Below are positions 36,152-45,410 of a stretch of DNA of 64,000 nucleotides, piece after piece. The DNA lies in assembly GCF_018127785.1 (NCBI RefSeq), contig NZ_CP072390.1, positions 1,550,001 to 1,614,000 of the forward strand, in the 5' to 3' direction. Within the stretch, counting starts at the first letter, position 1, and each line of letters starts with the position of its first letter. The DNA is from Prevotella scopos JCM 17725. Its GTDB lineage: Bacteria; Bacteroidota; Bacteroidia; Bacteroidales; Bacteroidaceae. A program made the translations under genes and the position numbers. The notes under the pieces are model-generated. The model was not told where the DNA came from. It saw only the letters and a program-made list of their open reading frames with translations, and ran no database searches.

Positions 36152-36859
36152 TTAACCATTATTCGCAAAGCCCAATGAGAGGACACTGACCTTAACATTG
36201 TTCCCCTTGAGTACTTCTTTGGCAACAGCAACAAGGGTGGCACCTGAGGTGATGACATCATCAATGAGTAAGATATGTTGATTGCTTACGGCGGAAGCAT
36301 CAAGCAAGTGAAAGGCTTTATCTACATTTTCATTGCGTTCCCAACGATCTTTCTGCGTCTGACTACCATGGAAGGTTATACGCTCCAAAGCATTAAGTAA
36401 AAGGGGCAGACCCGTTTCCTCACAGACGCCACGTGCTATTTCCACACTTTGATTATACCCTCGTTCTCTCTCACGCTGCCGAGCAAGTGGCACGGGAAGC
36501 ACAGCTGTGATTCCATCGAAGAAGCCATCCTGTGCAAACTCTGCTGCAACAATTTGTCCCAGACGCTCACCAAGTTCAGGATGACCACCATACTTCAGTT
36601 GATAAAGCAAACGACTAGTGTCAGAATGGGCTTTATAGAAAAATAAGGCTGCACCCTTCTCAATGGGAATTCGTCCCCAAAAAAGGCGTGAAAGTCTGTT
36701 GTCAAAAGCAGACTTAGAATAACCCGTACGAGGAAGACATTGGTTACAACAAGCGCACATCACCTCTTCCGTAACAGTCAGGCGACTACCACAAATGGTA
36801 CATGAACGTGGTGCAAGGGTGTCTATCAGACGAGCAAGTAAGCTAATCGTCGGCTTCAT
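36152..36859 (-). CDS. comF: ComF family phosphoribosyltransferase-like protein
   Basis: 235 residues. The N-terminal double zinc ribbon is CTICG...CACCNQC (about 20-40). The C-terminal PRT domain has PVPLARQRERERGYNQSVEI, and the PRPP loop ILLIDDVITSGATLVAV. In competent bacteria ComF/GntX proteins act in DNA uptake with the helicase PriA; comM in the same window suggests this strain may keep a transformation set. The ATG lies inside the end of recX (17-base overlap), so the two are translationally coupled. Role here inferred from family only. Confidence 0.92.
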   Translation of the reverse strand: MKPTISLLARLIDTLAPRSCTICGSRLTVTEEVMCACCNQCLPRTGYSKSAFDNRLSRLFWGRIPIEKGAALFFYKAHSDTSRLLYQLKYGGHPELGERLGQIVAAEFAQDGFFDGITAVLPVPLARQRERERGYNQSVEIARGVCEETGLPLLLNALERITFHGSQTQKDRWERNENVDKAFHLLDASAVSNQHILLIDDVITSGATLVAVAKEVLKGNNVKVSVLSLGFANNG

Positions 36860-37361
36860 CCTCTACAAAATCAATCTCATCATCAGCTGTGACTACACCT
36901 TCATCTATGCACCGGTGTATTAAATCCATCGTGAAGCCACGTCCCATGGCAAACTTAATCAACTTCATTGAACGTTCGTAATCACTCTCGGCCTTGATGG
37001 TAGGATACTTACTTGCCAATAATGGTCTTAATACTTCAAGATATTCTTCATCTTCCACGGCATCGAGGATAGGCGAAGAAATTGCATTATCGACCTTTTT
37101 CATCCACAGAGCTTGTTCAATCTTCCGTCGTCCCCATTTGTTATAGCGGATTTTGTCATGTACGAAAGACTCCGTATAACGGCTATCATCAACGTAATGC
37201 AGCGTTATTAACTTCTCCATAATACGTGCTTGCGCATCTTCTGATAGTCCCCATTTGCGCATCTTCTCTAACATCTCACCAGAGCAATGTTCGCCTTTCG
37301 CACATAAATCGGCAAGTTTCTTCAGGGCTTGCGGCTCTAATATAGGTCGTTTCTGTATCAT
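36843..37361 (-). CDS. recX: Regulatory protein RecX
   Basis: 172 residues, three-helix repeats as in RecX: LKKLADLCAKGEHCSGEMLE KMRKWGLSEDA region, then YVDDSRYTESFVHDKIRYNK and WGRRKIEQALWMKKV, which is the family's best conserved motif. The C-terminus is acidic (DDEIDFVEDEADD). RecX modulates RecA filaments in the cytoplasm. It overlaps prmC by 4 bases (start of recX in the end of prmC) and comF by 17, forming a prmC-recX-comF operon. Confidence 0.92.
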   Translation of the reverse strand: MIQKRPILEPQALKKLADLCAKGEHCSGEMLEKMRKWGLSEDAQARIMEKLITLHYVDDSRYTESFVHDKIRYNKWGRRKIEQALWMKKVDNAISSPILDAVEDEEYLEVLRPLLASKYPTIKAESDYERSMKLIKFAMGRGFTMDLIHRCIDEGVVTADDEIDFVEDEADD

Positions 37362-38221
37362 GGTAGGATGGCTTTCGTGAATCGGAGCTTACCAAACTGG
37401 TCTTCTCGCAGTTTTATCTGCTTATAACCCAATTCGCTTAACATCTGCTTTACATTATCAATATATAATGGGTTGGTCTCGAAATAAAGTGCACCATCAG
37501 CTGACAAAGCCTGCACGCCATACTCAGCGATTGCCCGATAGAAGCGTAGTGGGTCATCATCAGGAACAAAAAGAGCCGTTTCAGGTTCATACGCAAGCAC
37601 ATTCCCCTCCATCGCTGTCCGTTCTTTGTCGCAGATGTAAGGTGGATTACTCACTATAATATCAAATTGCTGCTGCATAGCTGCTGCTGAAGGATGAAGC
37701 GCATCCTCCATCTTTAGTTCAACACGAACCTGCCATTGATGTACATTCTCACGTGCAATAAGTAGTGCATCACCCGATATATCCCACGCTGTAACCGCCG
37801 AGTTGCGTAGGTCGGCAGCCAATGTAACAGCAATACAGCCACTACCTGTTCCAACATCTAAGACCTGTAGAGGCATAGGAGGTTGCAAAGCGCAATAAGG
37901 TCGGTTATAGTCTTCCTCTACCCAACGGCATAGCACCTCAGTCTCTGGACGTGGAATCAATACGCCCGGAGCCACATGAAATGTGCGCCCACAAAAGGTT
38001 TCACGTCCTAAAACATATTGTACAGGCTCCGAACGCTCCAAACGAAGGATGATTTTCTCTAATTCCTCCTCCGCTTCTCGGGATAATTCATTAACTTTGC
38101 CCGTATATATATCGGTCAGCGTAATGCCAAACTGCACCTCTAACACAAGCCGAACGATAGCTTGTGCCTCACCTTCATCATATAAAGGAGTGAGTCTGTG
38201 CCATAAATCTTGGTATGTCAT
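37358..38221 (-). CDS. prmC: Peptide chain release factor N5-glutamine methyltransferase
   Basis: About 287 residues from ATG 38221 ([10 protein letters not shown]). The open frame continues upstream for 25 codons, but a -7 box ends 5 bases before this ATG, so the longer form cannot be made from that promoter. The SAM-binding motif is [16 protein letters not shown], the catalytic NPPY motif is [13 protein letters not shown], and the N-terminal helical domain ends in [20 protein letters not shown]. PrmC methylates the GGQ glutamine of release factors RF1/RF2. First gene of the prmC-recX-comF operon, divergent from ribD. Confidence 0.95.
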   Translation of the reverse strand: MTYQDLWHRLTPLYDEGEAQAIVRLVLEVQFGITLTDIYTGKVNELSREAEEELEKIILRLERSEPVQYVLGRETFCGRTFHVAPGVLIPRPETEVLCRWVEEDYNRPYCALQPPMPLQVLDVGTGSGCIAVTLAADLRNSAVTAWDISGDALLIARENVHQWQVRVELKMEDALHPSAAAMQQQFDIIVSNPPYICDKERTAMEGNVLAYEPETALFVPDDDPLRFYRAIAEYGVQALSADGALYFETNPLYIDNVKQMLSELGYKQIKLREDQFGKLRFTKAILP

Positions 38222-38226
38222 AGCTG

Positions 38227-38234
38227 CAAAGATA
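38227..38234 (-). promoter_or_regulatory. -7 box of prmC, 5 bases before the start codon
   Basis: Minus strand TATCTTTG followed by CAGCT and ATG. The transcript would begin at or next to the AUG, so a leaderless mRNA is expected. Confidence 0.55.
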
Positions 38235-38248
38235 GGAATTTTAATGAA

Positions 38249-39367
38249 ATGAAACAAGAAAAAACTGACGAAAAATATATGCGTCGCTGCCTGCAATTAG
38301 CTCGTAATGGACAACAGCTTGCCAAGCCTAACCCAATGGTTGGTGCGGTTATTGTGAGCAAGGAGGGCAGGATTATCGGTGAGGGTTACCACGTACGCTG
38401 TGGCAAAGGACACGCAGAGGTGAACGCTTTTGCATCTGTAAGGAAAGAGGACGAGGCTTTGCTACGTGAAGCAACGGTGTATGTCAGTCTTGAGCCTTGC
38501 TCTCATCATGGAAAGACACCTCCTTGTGCCGACTTGATTATCAGTAAGGGTGTGCGCCGTGTTGTGTGTGGTTGCATCGATCCTTTTGCCGAAGTGCAAG
38601 GACGTGGAGTAAAGAAGATTCGCGAAGCTGGGATAGAAGTGACCGTGGGTGTATTGGAGAAAGAGTGCTTAGAACTGAACAAACGGTTTATTACTTATAA
38701 CACACATAAACGACCTTATGTGATATTGAAGTGGGCAGAAACAGAAAGTAGACTAACCAACACGCCATTCAACACAACAACTGGCCCCTCCCCCTTACCC
38801 CTCCCCCATAGGGAGGGGAGTAATCACCGAGATTCCTCTGATGATGCGAGTATTATAAATGGTAGTAAAGATGGTGTAACTACTTGTACTAAAAAACCTT
38901 CTGTGGCTTACATTGGCAACTTGCCGGGTAAAGATTATCAGCCATTGATTATCTCTACACCCTTTACAAAGATGTTAGTACATAAGATGAGGGCGGAGAA
39001 TGATGCGATACTCGTTGGGAAAACAACGGAAGAACTAGAACAACCACAGCTGATGGTGAGAGAATGGAGCGGCCCAAGTCCAGAAAAGTTGGTATTGACA
39101 AGTCAACCGACAAAAGCAGGAGAATACGCAACACCTACTGAAGTGCTGTCGCATCTCTATGCTGAAAAGAAGCAAAGTCTCATTGTGGAAGGTGGTGCAA
39201 AAACCTTACAGAGTTTTTTGGATGCAGGACTATGGGACGAGATACGCATAGAATCGGCTCCTTTCACGGTTAACGAAGGTATCGAAGCACCAAAACTCCC
39301 AGAGAATATACGTGTAACAAAGGTAGAAAAGTATGTAAATACGATTATAACCTACGAGCGAGCATAG
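38249..39367 (+). CDS. ribD: Bifunctional diaminohydroxyphosphoribosylaminopyrimidine deaminase/reductase
   Basis: 372 residues from ATG 38249. The deaminase domain (about 8-150) has the zinc motif H55-A-E57 and [11 protein letters not shown] (C84, C93). The reductase domain (from about 165) has VILKWAE, then [20 protein letters not shown] and [19 protein letters not shown]. It catalyses steps 2 and 3 of riboflavin synthesis. Odd: between the two parts an extra, low-complexity segment of about 45 residues ([20 protein letters not shown] and on) is encoded by a GC-rich palindromic repeat inserted in frame. It begins 28 bases from the divergent prmC start. Function probably kept, since the insertion falls in a loop of the reductase N-terminus. 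Confidence 0.93.
   Translation: MKQEKTDEKYMRRCLQLARNGQQLAKPNPMVGAVIVSKEGRIIGEGYHVRCGKGHAEVNAFASVRKEDEALLREATVYVSLEPCSHHGKTPPCADLIISKGVRRVVCGCIDPFAEVQGRGVKKIREAGIEVTVGVLEKECLELNKRFITYNTHKRPYVILKWAETESRLTNTPFNTTTGPSPLPLPHREGSNHRDSSDDASIINGSKDGVTTCTKKPSVAYIGNLPGKDYQPLIISTPFTKMLVHKMRAENDAILVGKTTEELEQPQLMVREWSGPSPEKLVLTSQPTKAGEYATPTEVLSHLYAEKKQSLIVEGGAKTLQSFLDAGLWDEIRIESAPFTVNEGIEAPKLPENIRVTKVEKYVNTIITYERA
38783..38820. repeat. GC-rich palindromic element inside ribD
   Basis: Contains GGCCCCTCCCCCTTACCCCT and the hairpin CCCCTCCC (38798-38805), ccata loop, GGGAGGGG (38811-38818). Its base composition is completely unlike its surroundings. It resembles intergenic palindromic repeats common in Bacteroidota. 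Confidence 0.75.
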
Positions 39368-39410
39368 GATGAAACGACATCCTTCCAATAATACTAAATG
39401 GCTAAAAACA

Positions 39411-39494
39411 ATTTATCTTCATGAAAAAAAGAAATTCTTTTCATGAAGATAAATATTTATTTTCACGACAAAAAATATTTCTTTTCATGAAAAT
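39411..39494. repeat. Intergenic 22-bp-period array, copy A (four units)
   Basis: Core CATG/CACG at 39420, 39442, 39464 and 39486, exactly 22 bases apart. The consensus unit is close to AATATTTATTTTCATGAAAA, ending with ATTC. It lies between the convergent ends of ribD and the cyuA-like gene. Confidence 0.85.
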
Positions 39495-39532
39495 AATTCA
39501 AAAAAAAAGCTGAGTTAGGGTATAACAACCTT

Positions 39533-40822
39533 CTAATTACACTTATGAGTCATGATGTTAAGCACCATATCGTCGGTGTTGCACATCGCTTCCTTCCCTA
39601 TGCTTGTTAGGTTTCGGATAGACTTATCAACGTCTTCATCGATGATTCCCTCTGCAGCCGTCACATGTTTGCCCTCCATAGAGAGCGTGGCAGAGAGGAT
39701 GGCAGTCGATACGCCCGATGATATCTTCAGTGAACAACTTGGCTTCGCACCATCGCAAATCATACCCGTAAGGTTGGCTATCATGTTCTTTACTGAATGA
39801 CAAATATTGACATAATCACCTCCCATCAGATATGTGATACCACAACTGGAACCAATACTCGCCACCACACAACCGCAAAGGGCTGACAGTGCACCGAGAC
39901 TCTGCTTGATGTAAATGGCAGTGAGGTGACTTAAGATAAGTGCACGGATAAGTTCTTCACGTGTATTCTCATTCTCCTTGGCAAAAACGGCTACTGGGTT
40001 CGTTGCACAGATACCCTGATTACCAGAACCACTGTTGCTCATCACTGGAATCAAAGCGCCACCCATACGAGCATCGCAGGCTGAAGCGGTCTTCGCAATA
40101 ACGTGCGAGAAGATGCTATTACCAAAGATTCCACGACTCAAAGGACGGTCCATTATCTTACCCAAACAATGTCCATAATTTCCTTTCAAAGCCTCAGCAG
40201 CAGCACGGAGGTTATATCGCTTCGCCTCAAGGATAAAGTCTATTTCTTCGACAGGGGAGGTCGTTGCAAACTCCCAAACCCTCTTCAGACTCAGACAAAG
40301 CGGTGCTTTCTCTTCCGTAGCATTGCTGGGTTGCATATTATCAAGCTGTACATTCCCGTCTTTCTCTTCAAAGACAATATTCGTATGAGCACAAGAGATA
40401 ATAGCTGTGGCACGATGTCCCTCAGCCTCACAAGTGATTTCGATGTATAGTTTCTCAGTGATACCTTCCTTTAACTTGACGTCAATACGATTCTCACTGA
40501 TAAATGTCTTACCAGCTTCTAAGGTGTCAGGTGTGAGGTTTTTGATAACCTCCAACTGATACTCTGACTTACCCACCAAAGCACCGAGGGCAATGGCAAT
40601 AGGCAATCCTATCATTCCCGTGCCAGGAATACCGACTCCCATCGCATTCTTCAGAATATTAGCAGAGAGCAACACGCTAATATGCTCTGGTCTTCTACCT
40701 AATAACTCCGTGGCACGTGCAGTACATAATGCCACCGCCATTGGTTCTGTACACCCCACAGCAGGTACCACCTGCTGGTGTATCAATTCGATAATCTGTT
40801 CTCTAATGTTCTTCTCAAGCAT
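39533..40822 (-). CDS. UPF0597/CyuA-like iron-sulfur L-cysteine desulfidase or serine dehydratase-type protein
   Basis: 429 residues, full-length for the UPF0597 (YhaM/CyuA) family. Visible: VPAVGCTEPMAVALC with C24, the serine-dehydratase alpha-type segment MGGALIPVMSNSGSGNQGIC, ATNPV, and conserved Cys in ALCGCVVASIGSSCGITYLM and MICDGAKPSC that can hold a [4Fe-4S] cluster. Family members degrade L-cysteine to pyruvate, ammonia and sulfide; sulfide release from cysteine would fit an anaerobic oral species. Cytoplasmic, no signal peptide, no operon partner close by. Confidence 0.88.
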   Translation of the reverse strand: MLEKNIREQIIELIHQQVVPAVGCTEPMAVALCTARATELLGRRPEHISVLLSANILKNAMGVGIPGTGMIGLPIAIALGALVGKSEYQLEVIKNLTPDTLEAGKTFISENRIDVKLKEGITEKLYIEITCEAEGHRATAIISCAHTNIVFEEKDGNVQLDNMQPSNATEEKAPLCLSLKRVWEFATTSPVEEIDFILEAKRYNLRAAAEALKGNYGHCLGKIMDRPLSRGIFGNSIFSHVIAKTASACDARMGGALIPVMSNSGSGNQGICATNPVAVFAKENENTREELIRALILSHLTAIYIKQSLGALSALCGCVVASIGSSCGITYLMGGDYVNICHSVKNMIANLTGMICDGAKPSCSLKISSGVSTAILSATLSMEGKHVTAAEGIIDEDVDKSIRNLTSIGKEAMCNTDDMVLNIMTHKCN

Positions 40823-40896
40823 AATGATTTGGTTTAGGTTTAGCCTGATATTATGACCTAATAAAAGCTTTTACTTTATTTTTTCACTCTCTGACA

Positions 40897-41310
40897 TTAA
40901 TTTGTCTGCGAGAGTGCGTTACCTAACTCTTGTCGCATAGCCTCCATCTTTTGACGACGGTCGATAGAGAATGTAGAGCCATTCGCCTCAACATAGTCGA
41001 ATAAAACGTATGCCTTTTCCAACAGCATTTGGCGCAAAGGTTGCCCTTTACAGTTTGCTTCAGCATGTAGCAACTCTGCAACCATATTGATTTTATCTAT
41101 TCGCTCAGTCTCATCCCACTGCTCCTTAGCGTATTTCAACAACTCGTCTACAGAGAGATTACGTAAGACGTCATACTCTCCAACATACTGTCTGTAAAGG
41201 TCTTTCAAGTCCTTATCTCGCTTCAAGTCATCGTCTTTCTTTGTTAGAAAGTGCGAAATAGCAGCATTGAATTCCTCTATCAAACGAATAAAATAATCTC
41301 GTTGTAACAT
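40897..41310 (-). CDS. Small helical protein, DUF6483-like
   Basis: About 137 residues from MLQRDYF (41310). The start at 41334 is excluded because it lies within the -7 box region at 41332-41339. The sequence is all-helical and highly charged: MLQRDYFIRLIEEFNAAISH, then KDDDLKRDKDLKDLYRQYVG and EQWDETERIDKINMVAELLH. This layout resembles DUF6483 proteins, whose function is unknown. No signal peptide and no cysteine motif. It stands alone between two minus-strand genes, with its own promoter. Confidence 0.6.
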   Translation of the reverse strand: MLQRDYFIRLIEEFNAAISHFLTKKDDDLKRDKDLKDLYRQYVGEYDVLRNLSVDELLKYAKEQWDETERIDKINMVAELLHAEANCKGQPLRQMLLEKAYVLFDYVEANGSTFSIDRRQKMEAMRQELGNALSQTN

Positions 41311-41331
41311 AGTAGATTTCCTTTTATGACA

Positions 41332-41339
41332 CAAAAGTA
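41332..41339 (-). promoter_or_regulatory. -7 box of the DUF6483-like gene
   Basis: Minus strand TACTTTTG, 21 bases before the ATG at 41310. Confidence 0.5.
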
Positions 41340-41415
41340 AATAAAAAATTGATATAAATCCACTTTTCAGTGTGTAATTAAATAAAAAATATTTTAGGAT
41401 TGGGGTTATAAAGAA

Positions 41416-41451
41416 TTAGCCCAATTAGCCAAATAAGACCAATTGGGCTAA
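41416..41451 (-). terminator. Hairpin after the SF1 helicase gene
   Basis: TTAGCCCAATT (41416-41426) and AATTGGGCTAA (41441-41451) form a perfect 11-bp stem. It lies 16 bases past the helicase stop. Confidence 0.65.
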
Positions 41452-41466
41452 CAAACCTAATAACTG

Positions 41467-43437
41467 TTAGGACTGCGGAAGACTTTCCCACAGCTTCTTA
41501 TAGAATTTGTGTTGGGTCATTGTTTGGGCATTACCAAGGATGATTAGCTTCATTCTGGCACGTGTTATAGCAACGTTCATACGGCGTAAATCACGCAAGA
41601 AACCTATCTGACCATCATCGTTGGAACGCACAAGAGAAATGAGAATCACGTCACGTTCCTGTCCTTGGAAGCCGTCAACGGTGTTCACACTGATAAGACT
41701 TCGATAGGGCTTAAAGAACTCCCGCTTCTTAATCAGACTGCGAAGATACTGCACTTGAGCACGATAAGGGGAGATAACGCCCACATCTATTCGCTCATCT
41801 AACACACGTTGCTTTCCTATCTTTGTGAAGTAATCTTTTAAAGTCTTGAGTGTTAGCTCTGCTTCTCCTTTATTAATACGTCCAAAAGAAGAACCAACAA
41901 ACTGCTCATGGAAGGCGTTTTCCTTTTCGTTATTTGACTGAGAAGGACCTGAATTAGCCTCACTTTCCGTTAAATCATACGATGCAACGACAGCTTCATC
42001 GGACGTATCAACCCATACCATCGGATTGTCATAATCAAGGATGCCACGATATTTTATCTGCGGAGCAGTTTCTACCTGTCCACCATAGAACCAATCGGAT
42101 GAGAAGCGCATAATCTCTTCGTTCATTCGATACTGCACCTTCAGGAGTGTAACTACCTCTGGTTTGTTCTCTACAATTCGTTCCATCAAGGTCTTACCTA
42201 AGCCTCCACGCAGGGCAGCAATGCTTTTTACAGTCGGTGGAAGTTGACAATGATCACCCGCAAAGATGACTCTTGACGCTCTACGAATGGCTATCCAGCA
42301 AGCTGCTTCAAGGGCTTGTGCAGCCTCATCGATGAATAAAGTCGTAAACTTCTGACCTTCCATTATCCTACTGTTTGCACCAACGAGGGTGGAAGCAACG
42401 ACACGTGCCTCTCCAAACAGTTCTGCATTAATACGTATTTCAAGCTCAGTAGCACGGCTCTTCAGTCTATCCATCTTCTGATGATAGCTTTCAGAACCTT
42501 TCTTTCTATTGTTTCTCAATTCACGAATAGCCTTCCGAATCGACCATAATTGAGGATAATCAGGATGCGCTTCAAACTTTCGTTCGTATGTGAAACCTAA
42601 CATCTTATCATTCACTCGGGTAGGATTGCCAATGCGAAGAACATTAATACCACGGTCGACAAGCTTCTCACAAATCCAGTCAACAGCCATATTACTCTGC
42701 GCACAAACCATCACCTGACTCTCTCGCATCAGTGTTTCGTTGATCGCTTCGACCAATGTTGTCGTCTTACCTGTTCCCGGTGGACCATGAACTACCGCCA
42801 CATCCTTTGCCCATAACACCTCGTTGACAGCCTTTTCTTGTGTTGGATTCAGCCAAGGTAATCGAATAGGAGCAAAGGAGAACTTCTCTACCTTTTGTCG
42901 TGAATAAAACAAGTCACGAAGATGAGCCAATCTATTTCCCTTTGCTTTCATGGTATGGTCTAACGCATCAAACATCATTTGATAGCTCGTTTCATCAAAA
43001 CCTAATTGACATCCAATCTGCTCGGAAGCTGATTGAAGGTCTAACAACGGAGCTGAGTCAGGGACAGCAACAACCATTCTGTCGCACTCTACATAAGATA
43101 CCATACCTGTAAAACCATAGTATTTCAGCTGAGCAGACTTATTAGGAGTCCCCTTCTCCGTCTCAACAAACTTAAAGAAAAGGAGCGGACGACCACTTTC
43201 AAAGTTATGTTCGATATCCCCATCCTGTGTACGAAACACCTCAACACACAGTTGGTTGAGTCCATTATAAAACCGTTTTCCCACTCTTAATGGGAACCAA
43301 GCGTCACCTCGCTTCACTTTCCGCTGCATACCAGCAGCCTCAGTCTGCTTTCTAAAGGCTTCTTTCTCGGCATAATACTCCATTTGAAGCAGTAAACGCT
43401 GACGTTGTAAGAGTTGTATTGGACTTTCCTGAAGCAT
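41467..43437 (-). CDS. Superfamily 1 DNA/RNA helicase, IGHMBP2/Upf1-like
   Basis: 656 residues. Helicase motifs in order: Q-like LNPTQEKAV, Walker A VHGPPGTGKTTTLVEAI, motif Ia CAQSNMAVDWI, motif II LFIDEAAQALE, motif III FAGDHCQLPPTVKS, motif IV/V VISPYRAQVQYLR and TVDGFQGQERDVILIS, motif VI RMNVAITRARMKL. The N-terminal 150 residues match the domain that precedes the ATPase core in bacterial IGHMBP2-type helicases. It is a cytoplasmic ATP-dependent 5'-3' helicase by family. Preceded by an 8-nt-period repeat. Confidence 0.93.
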   Translation of the reverse strand: MLQESPIQLLQRQRLLLQMEYYAEKEAFRKQTEAAGMQRKVKRGDAWFPLRVGKRFYNGLNQLCVEVFRTQDGDIEHNFESGRPLLFFKFVETEKGTPNKSAQLKYYGFTGMVSYVECDRMVVAVPDSAPLLDLQSASEQIGCQLGFDETSYQMMFDALDHTMKAKGNRLAHLRDLFYSRQKVEKFSFAPIRLPWLNPTQEKAVNEVLWAKDVAVVHGPPGTGKTTTLVEAINETLMRESQVMVCAQSNMAVDWICEKLVDRGINVLRIGNPTRVNDKMLGFTYERKFEAHPDYPQLWSIRKAIRELRNNRKKGSESYHQKMDRLKSRATELEIRINAELFGEARVVASTLVGANSRIMEGQKFTTLFIDEAAQALEAACWIAIRRASRVIFAGDHCQLPPTVKSIAALRGGLGKTLMERIVENKPEVVTLLKVQYRMNEEIMRFSSDWFYGGQVETAPQIKYRGILDYDNPMVWVDTSDEAVVASYDLTESEANSGPSQSNNEKENAFHEQFVGSSFGRINKGEAELTLKTLKDYFTKIGKQRVLDERIDVGVISPYRAQVQYLRSLIKKREFFKPYRSLISVNTVDGFQGQERDVILISLVRSNDDGQIGFLRDLRRMNVAITRARMKLIILGNAQTMTQHKFYKKLWESLPQS

Positions 43438-43446
43438 ATCTTTTTA

Positions 43447-43490
43447 TAGTTGACAAGTTAACGAGTAGACGAGTAAACAAGTTGCTTGTA
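43447..43490 (-). repeat. 8-nt-period repeat upstream of the SF1 helicase
   Basis: Read on the minus strand: CAACTTG TTTACTCG TCTACTCG TTAACTTG TCAACT. The unit pattern is nnnACTTG/nnnACTCG. It ends about 10 bases before the helicase start and has the same orientation to its gene as the copy at 51822-51910. Confidence 0.75.
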
Positions 43491-43560
43491 AATAATTAAA
43501 ACGGTATTATTTATAAATAAAAGCACACTTTGCACACTAAGTATAAAAGAAAGTAGATCA

Positions 43561-44343
43561 CTAAAAGAAGAACATTGTACGACTATTCTGCTTTTTCTGC
43601 GCCAAAGCATTTTCCATTTGCTTTGTAGCTGCCTTAAAGAAGAACGCAATTAGGTGTTCATCCGTCCCTTCCGTTCGTATGGTTCGCAAAGCAGCAATAT
43701 ACTCTTGGCGATCTTCTTTCTGGATAATCAATTCAGGATAACCATGACGTAGCAAGATGAAGTTGGACAACAGCCTGCCTGTTCTCCCATTCCCATCACG
43801 GAAAGGGTGTAAGTATTCGAAGAAACCATGGAACCGAGCAGAAAGCACCATAGGGTGAAGTTCTCCACGCTTCATCATCCCTGCTGTTGAAGACATCAGT
43901 CGTGGCACCTGTGCTACCAATCCTTCATGTTCGCCAAAAACCGTATCACCAGCTGCCATATCCACCATTGTAAACTCCCCAGGTACAGCATCTGCCTGCT
44001 TATAAGGAAGTGTACGAAGTGTTACCAACCTATTGATAGTCTTCATTAGTTCGACATCAAAAGGGTGATCTAAATGATTATGCATCCATTCGTATGCTGC
44101 AAAGTGGTCTGCCATCTCCTGACACTCCAGCAATGACTTACCAACTGGATGATAACCTAACTGCTCTTCAAACAGACAACGTGTATCATCCACTGAGAAA
44201 GAAGACCCTTCTATACCACAGCTATGGCAGGAAAAAAGGATTTCAGAATACTCTCTAAACGCCTTCTTTCCCATTGGCAGCACTATCTTTTCTTGATACT
44301 CTGCTACCAACTCATCATATCTTTTTATCTCTGTTTCAAACAC
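43561..44343 (-). CDS. Fic domain protein (AMP-transferase type, self-inhibited class)
   Basis: About 260 residues from GTG 44343 (VFETEIKRYDELVAEY). The frame opens 23 codons earlier, but a -7 box (44348-44355) ends 4 bases before this GTG, so this is the likely start. The Fic motif is HPFRDGNGRTGRLLSN. The inhibitory motif (S/T)xxxE(G/N) is visible as SCGIEG ahead of the core, so it resembles class II Fic proteins in which this Glu blocks ATP. Fic enzymes transfer AMP from ATP to Ser/Thr/Tyr of target proteins. No antitoxin gene adjoins it. Target unknown. Confidence 0.9.
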   Translation of the reverse strand: MFETEIKRYDELVAEYQEKIVLPMGKKAFREYSEILFSCHSCGIEGSSFSVDDTRCLFEEQLGYHPVGKSLLECQEMADHFAAYEWMHNHLDHPFDVELMKTINRLVTLRTLPYKQADAVPGEFTMVDMAAGDTVFGEHEGLVAQVPRLMSSTAGMMKRGELHPMVLSARFHGFFEYLHPFRDGNGRTGRLLSNFILLRHGYPELIIQKEDRQEYIAALRTIRTEGTDEHLIAFFFKAATKQMENALAQKKQNSRTMFFF

Positions 44344-44347
44344 GTTA

Positions 44348-44355
44348 CAAATATA
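44348..44355 (-). promoter_or_regulatory. -7 box of the Fic gene, 4 bases before the GTG
   Basis: Minus strand TATATTTG, TAAC, GTG. A leaderless message is implied. Confidence 0.5.
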
Positions 44356-44405
44356 GCACTTTTTATCTAATATCCATTCTACAACGAATAAAAAACAGAA
44401 AGGGC

Positions 44406-45167
44406 TTAACAACTGAAGTCATCCTCTATCTCTGCGGCTTTACCCATTTGCAAACCAGGGGGCGCACAAGATGATAAGAACAAGGCAACACGGAGCTCCT
44501 CATAATCTGTAGGTAAGGAAAGAACGAGGTCTAACTTCCCATCTCCATCCAAGTCACCAGCAAACAGAAGTGCAAAACTTGCACCATCGACCCTTGCCTC
44601 TCTAACGACTCGTTCGCCATTCAGCAATAATGTATAGTTCTTTAATTGACTTTCTCCCTGCGCCTTTGCCTCTAACTTGTAATGCTTCCCAGCAAAAGTA
44701 AAATTCCTTACAGAGCCTGGTTCCAGATAAGTACTATCTGAAAATGCAACATCAGCAATCTTAACTTTCCCCTTCTTTATTGGCAACTGATTGACAAACA
44801 ATATCGTGTTTCGTTTTTCTGATAGATATGTTGGAATGGTACTTGAGCACGCATCCTCTCGCATCTCAATACTATACCGAGCTTTACCAACATAATAATC
44901 CTTCCCATCTTTATAGAGTTCAACCCAATTTCGGTTGATTATCGTATCTGGATTACATAAACGATAATTAAAAGGAACAAGAATCTTATACGTGAGAGGC
45001 TTCTTCTTCACAACCTTAACACTATCAACCTTCTTTACAAACAAACTATCTTCCTGCTGTACAGACGACTCCTGCACCTGACTAACAGGTTTCTTATCAG
45101 TACAAGATAGAAGTATCATGCAAAGACTCAACAAAAAGAAAAGGAACTTAACTTTCTTCATAATCAC
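44406..45167 (-). CDS. Lipoprotein with calcium-binding-type GDLDGDGKLD repeat
   Basis: 253 residues (first ATG 45167; MKKVK at 45161 is also possible); lipobox MILLSC. A Lys/Ser-rich linker follows, then a compact domain with FNYRLCNPDTIINRNWVELY. Near the C-terminus is GDLDGDGKLDLVLSLPTDYE, an FG-GAP/EF-hand-type loop as found in Bacteroidota surface proteins; the ends are cysteine-containing (SSCAPPG, DDFSC). I do not recognize the family. The gene lies 62 bases before the Fic gene on the same strand, with its own -7 box at 45215-45222. Confidence 0.7.
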   Translation of the reverse strand: MIMKKVKFLFFLLSLCMILLSCTDKKPVSQVQESSVQQEDSLFVKKVDSVKVVKKKPLTYKILVPFNYRLCNPDTIINRNWVELYKDGKDYYVGKARYSIEMREDACSSTIPTYLSEKRNTILFVNQLPIKKGKVKIADVAFSDSTYLEPGSVRNFTFAGKHYKLEAKAQGESQLKNYTLLLNGERVVREARVDGASFALLFAGDLDGDGKLDLVLSLPTDYEELRVALFLSSCAPPGLQMGKAAEIEDDFSC

Positions 45168-45214
45168 GTTTTTATTGCCTATCAGTAAACACTATTATTA
45201 TATACCACACTCTG

Positions 45215-45222
45215 CAAAAATA
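45215..45222 (-). promoter_or_regulatory. -7 box of the lipoprotein gene
   Basis: Minus strand TATTTTTG, about 48 bases before the ATG. Weak support. Confidence 0.4.
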
Positions 45223-45363
45223 ACACTTTTCCCTTTATATTCCAACCTTAAACTGTATAAAAGACTATGTAGCAATAATTATATATGGGTATTTTGCAAC
45301 TTTATCGACACCATTTTATATTTTTTTTTCTTTAATTCTAACCCTACTATCGCAAATATTTGC

Positions 45364-45371
45364 TATTTTTG
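45364..45371 (+). promoter_or_regulatory. -7 box of the C69 dipeptidase gene
   Basis: TATTTTTG, placing the RNA start near 45378; this excludes the ATG at 45360 and favours ATG 45411. Confidence 0.5.
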
Positions 45372-45410
45372 TCATCAATAATTAACAGCAAAAACAAGAC
45401 TTTAAAGCTT

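Noticed and set aside
36152..38221. Anti-sigma/ECF or hybrid two-component regulator for PUL 2
   Set aside because: The neighbouring genes are comF, recX and prmC; no regulator adjoins either PUL.
39411..39494. Short CRISPR array
   Set aside because: Units are contiguous, diverged and lack spacers; no cas gene in the window.
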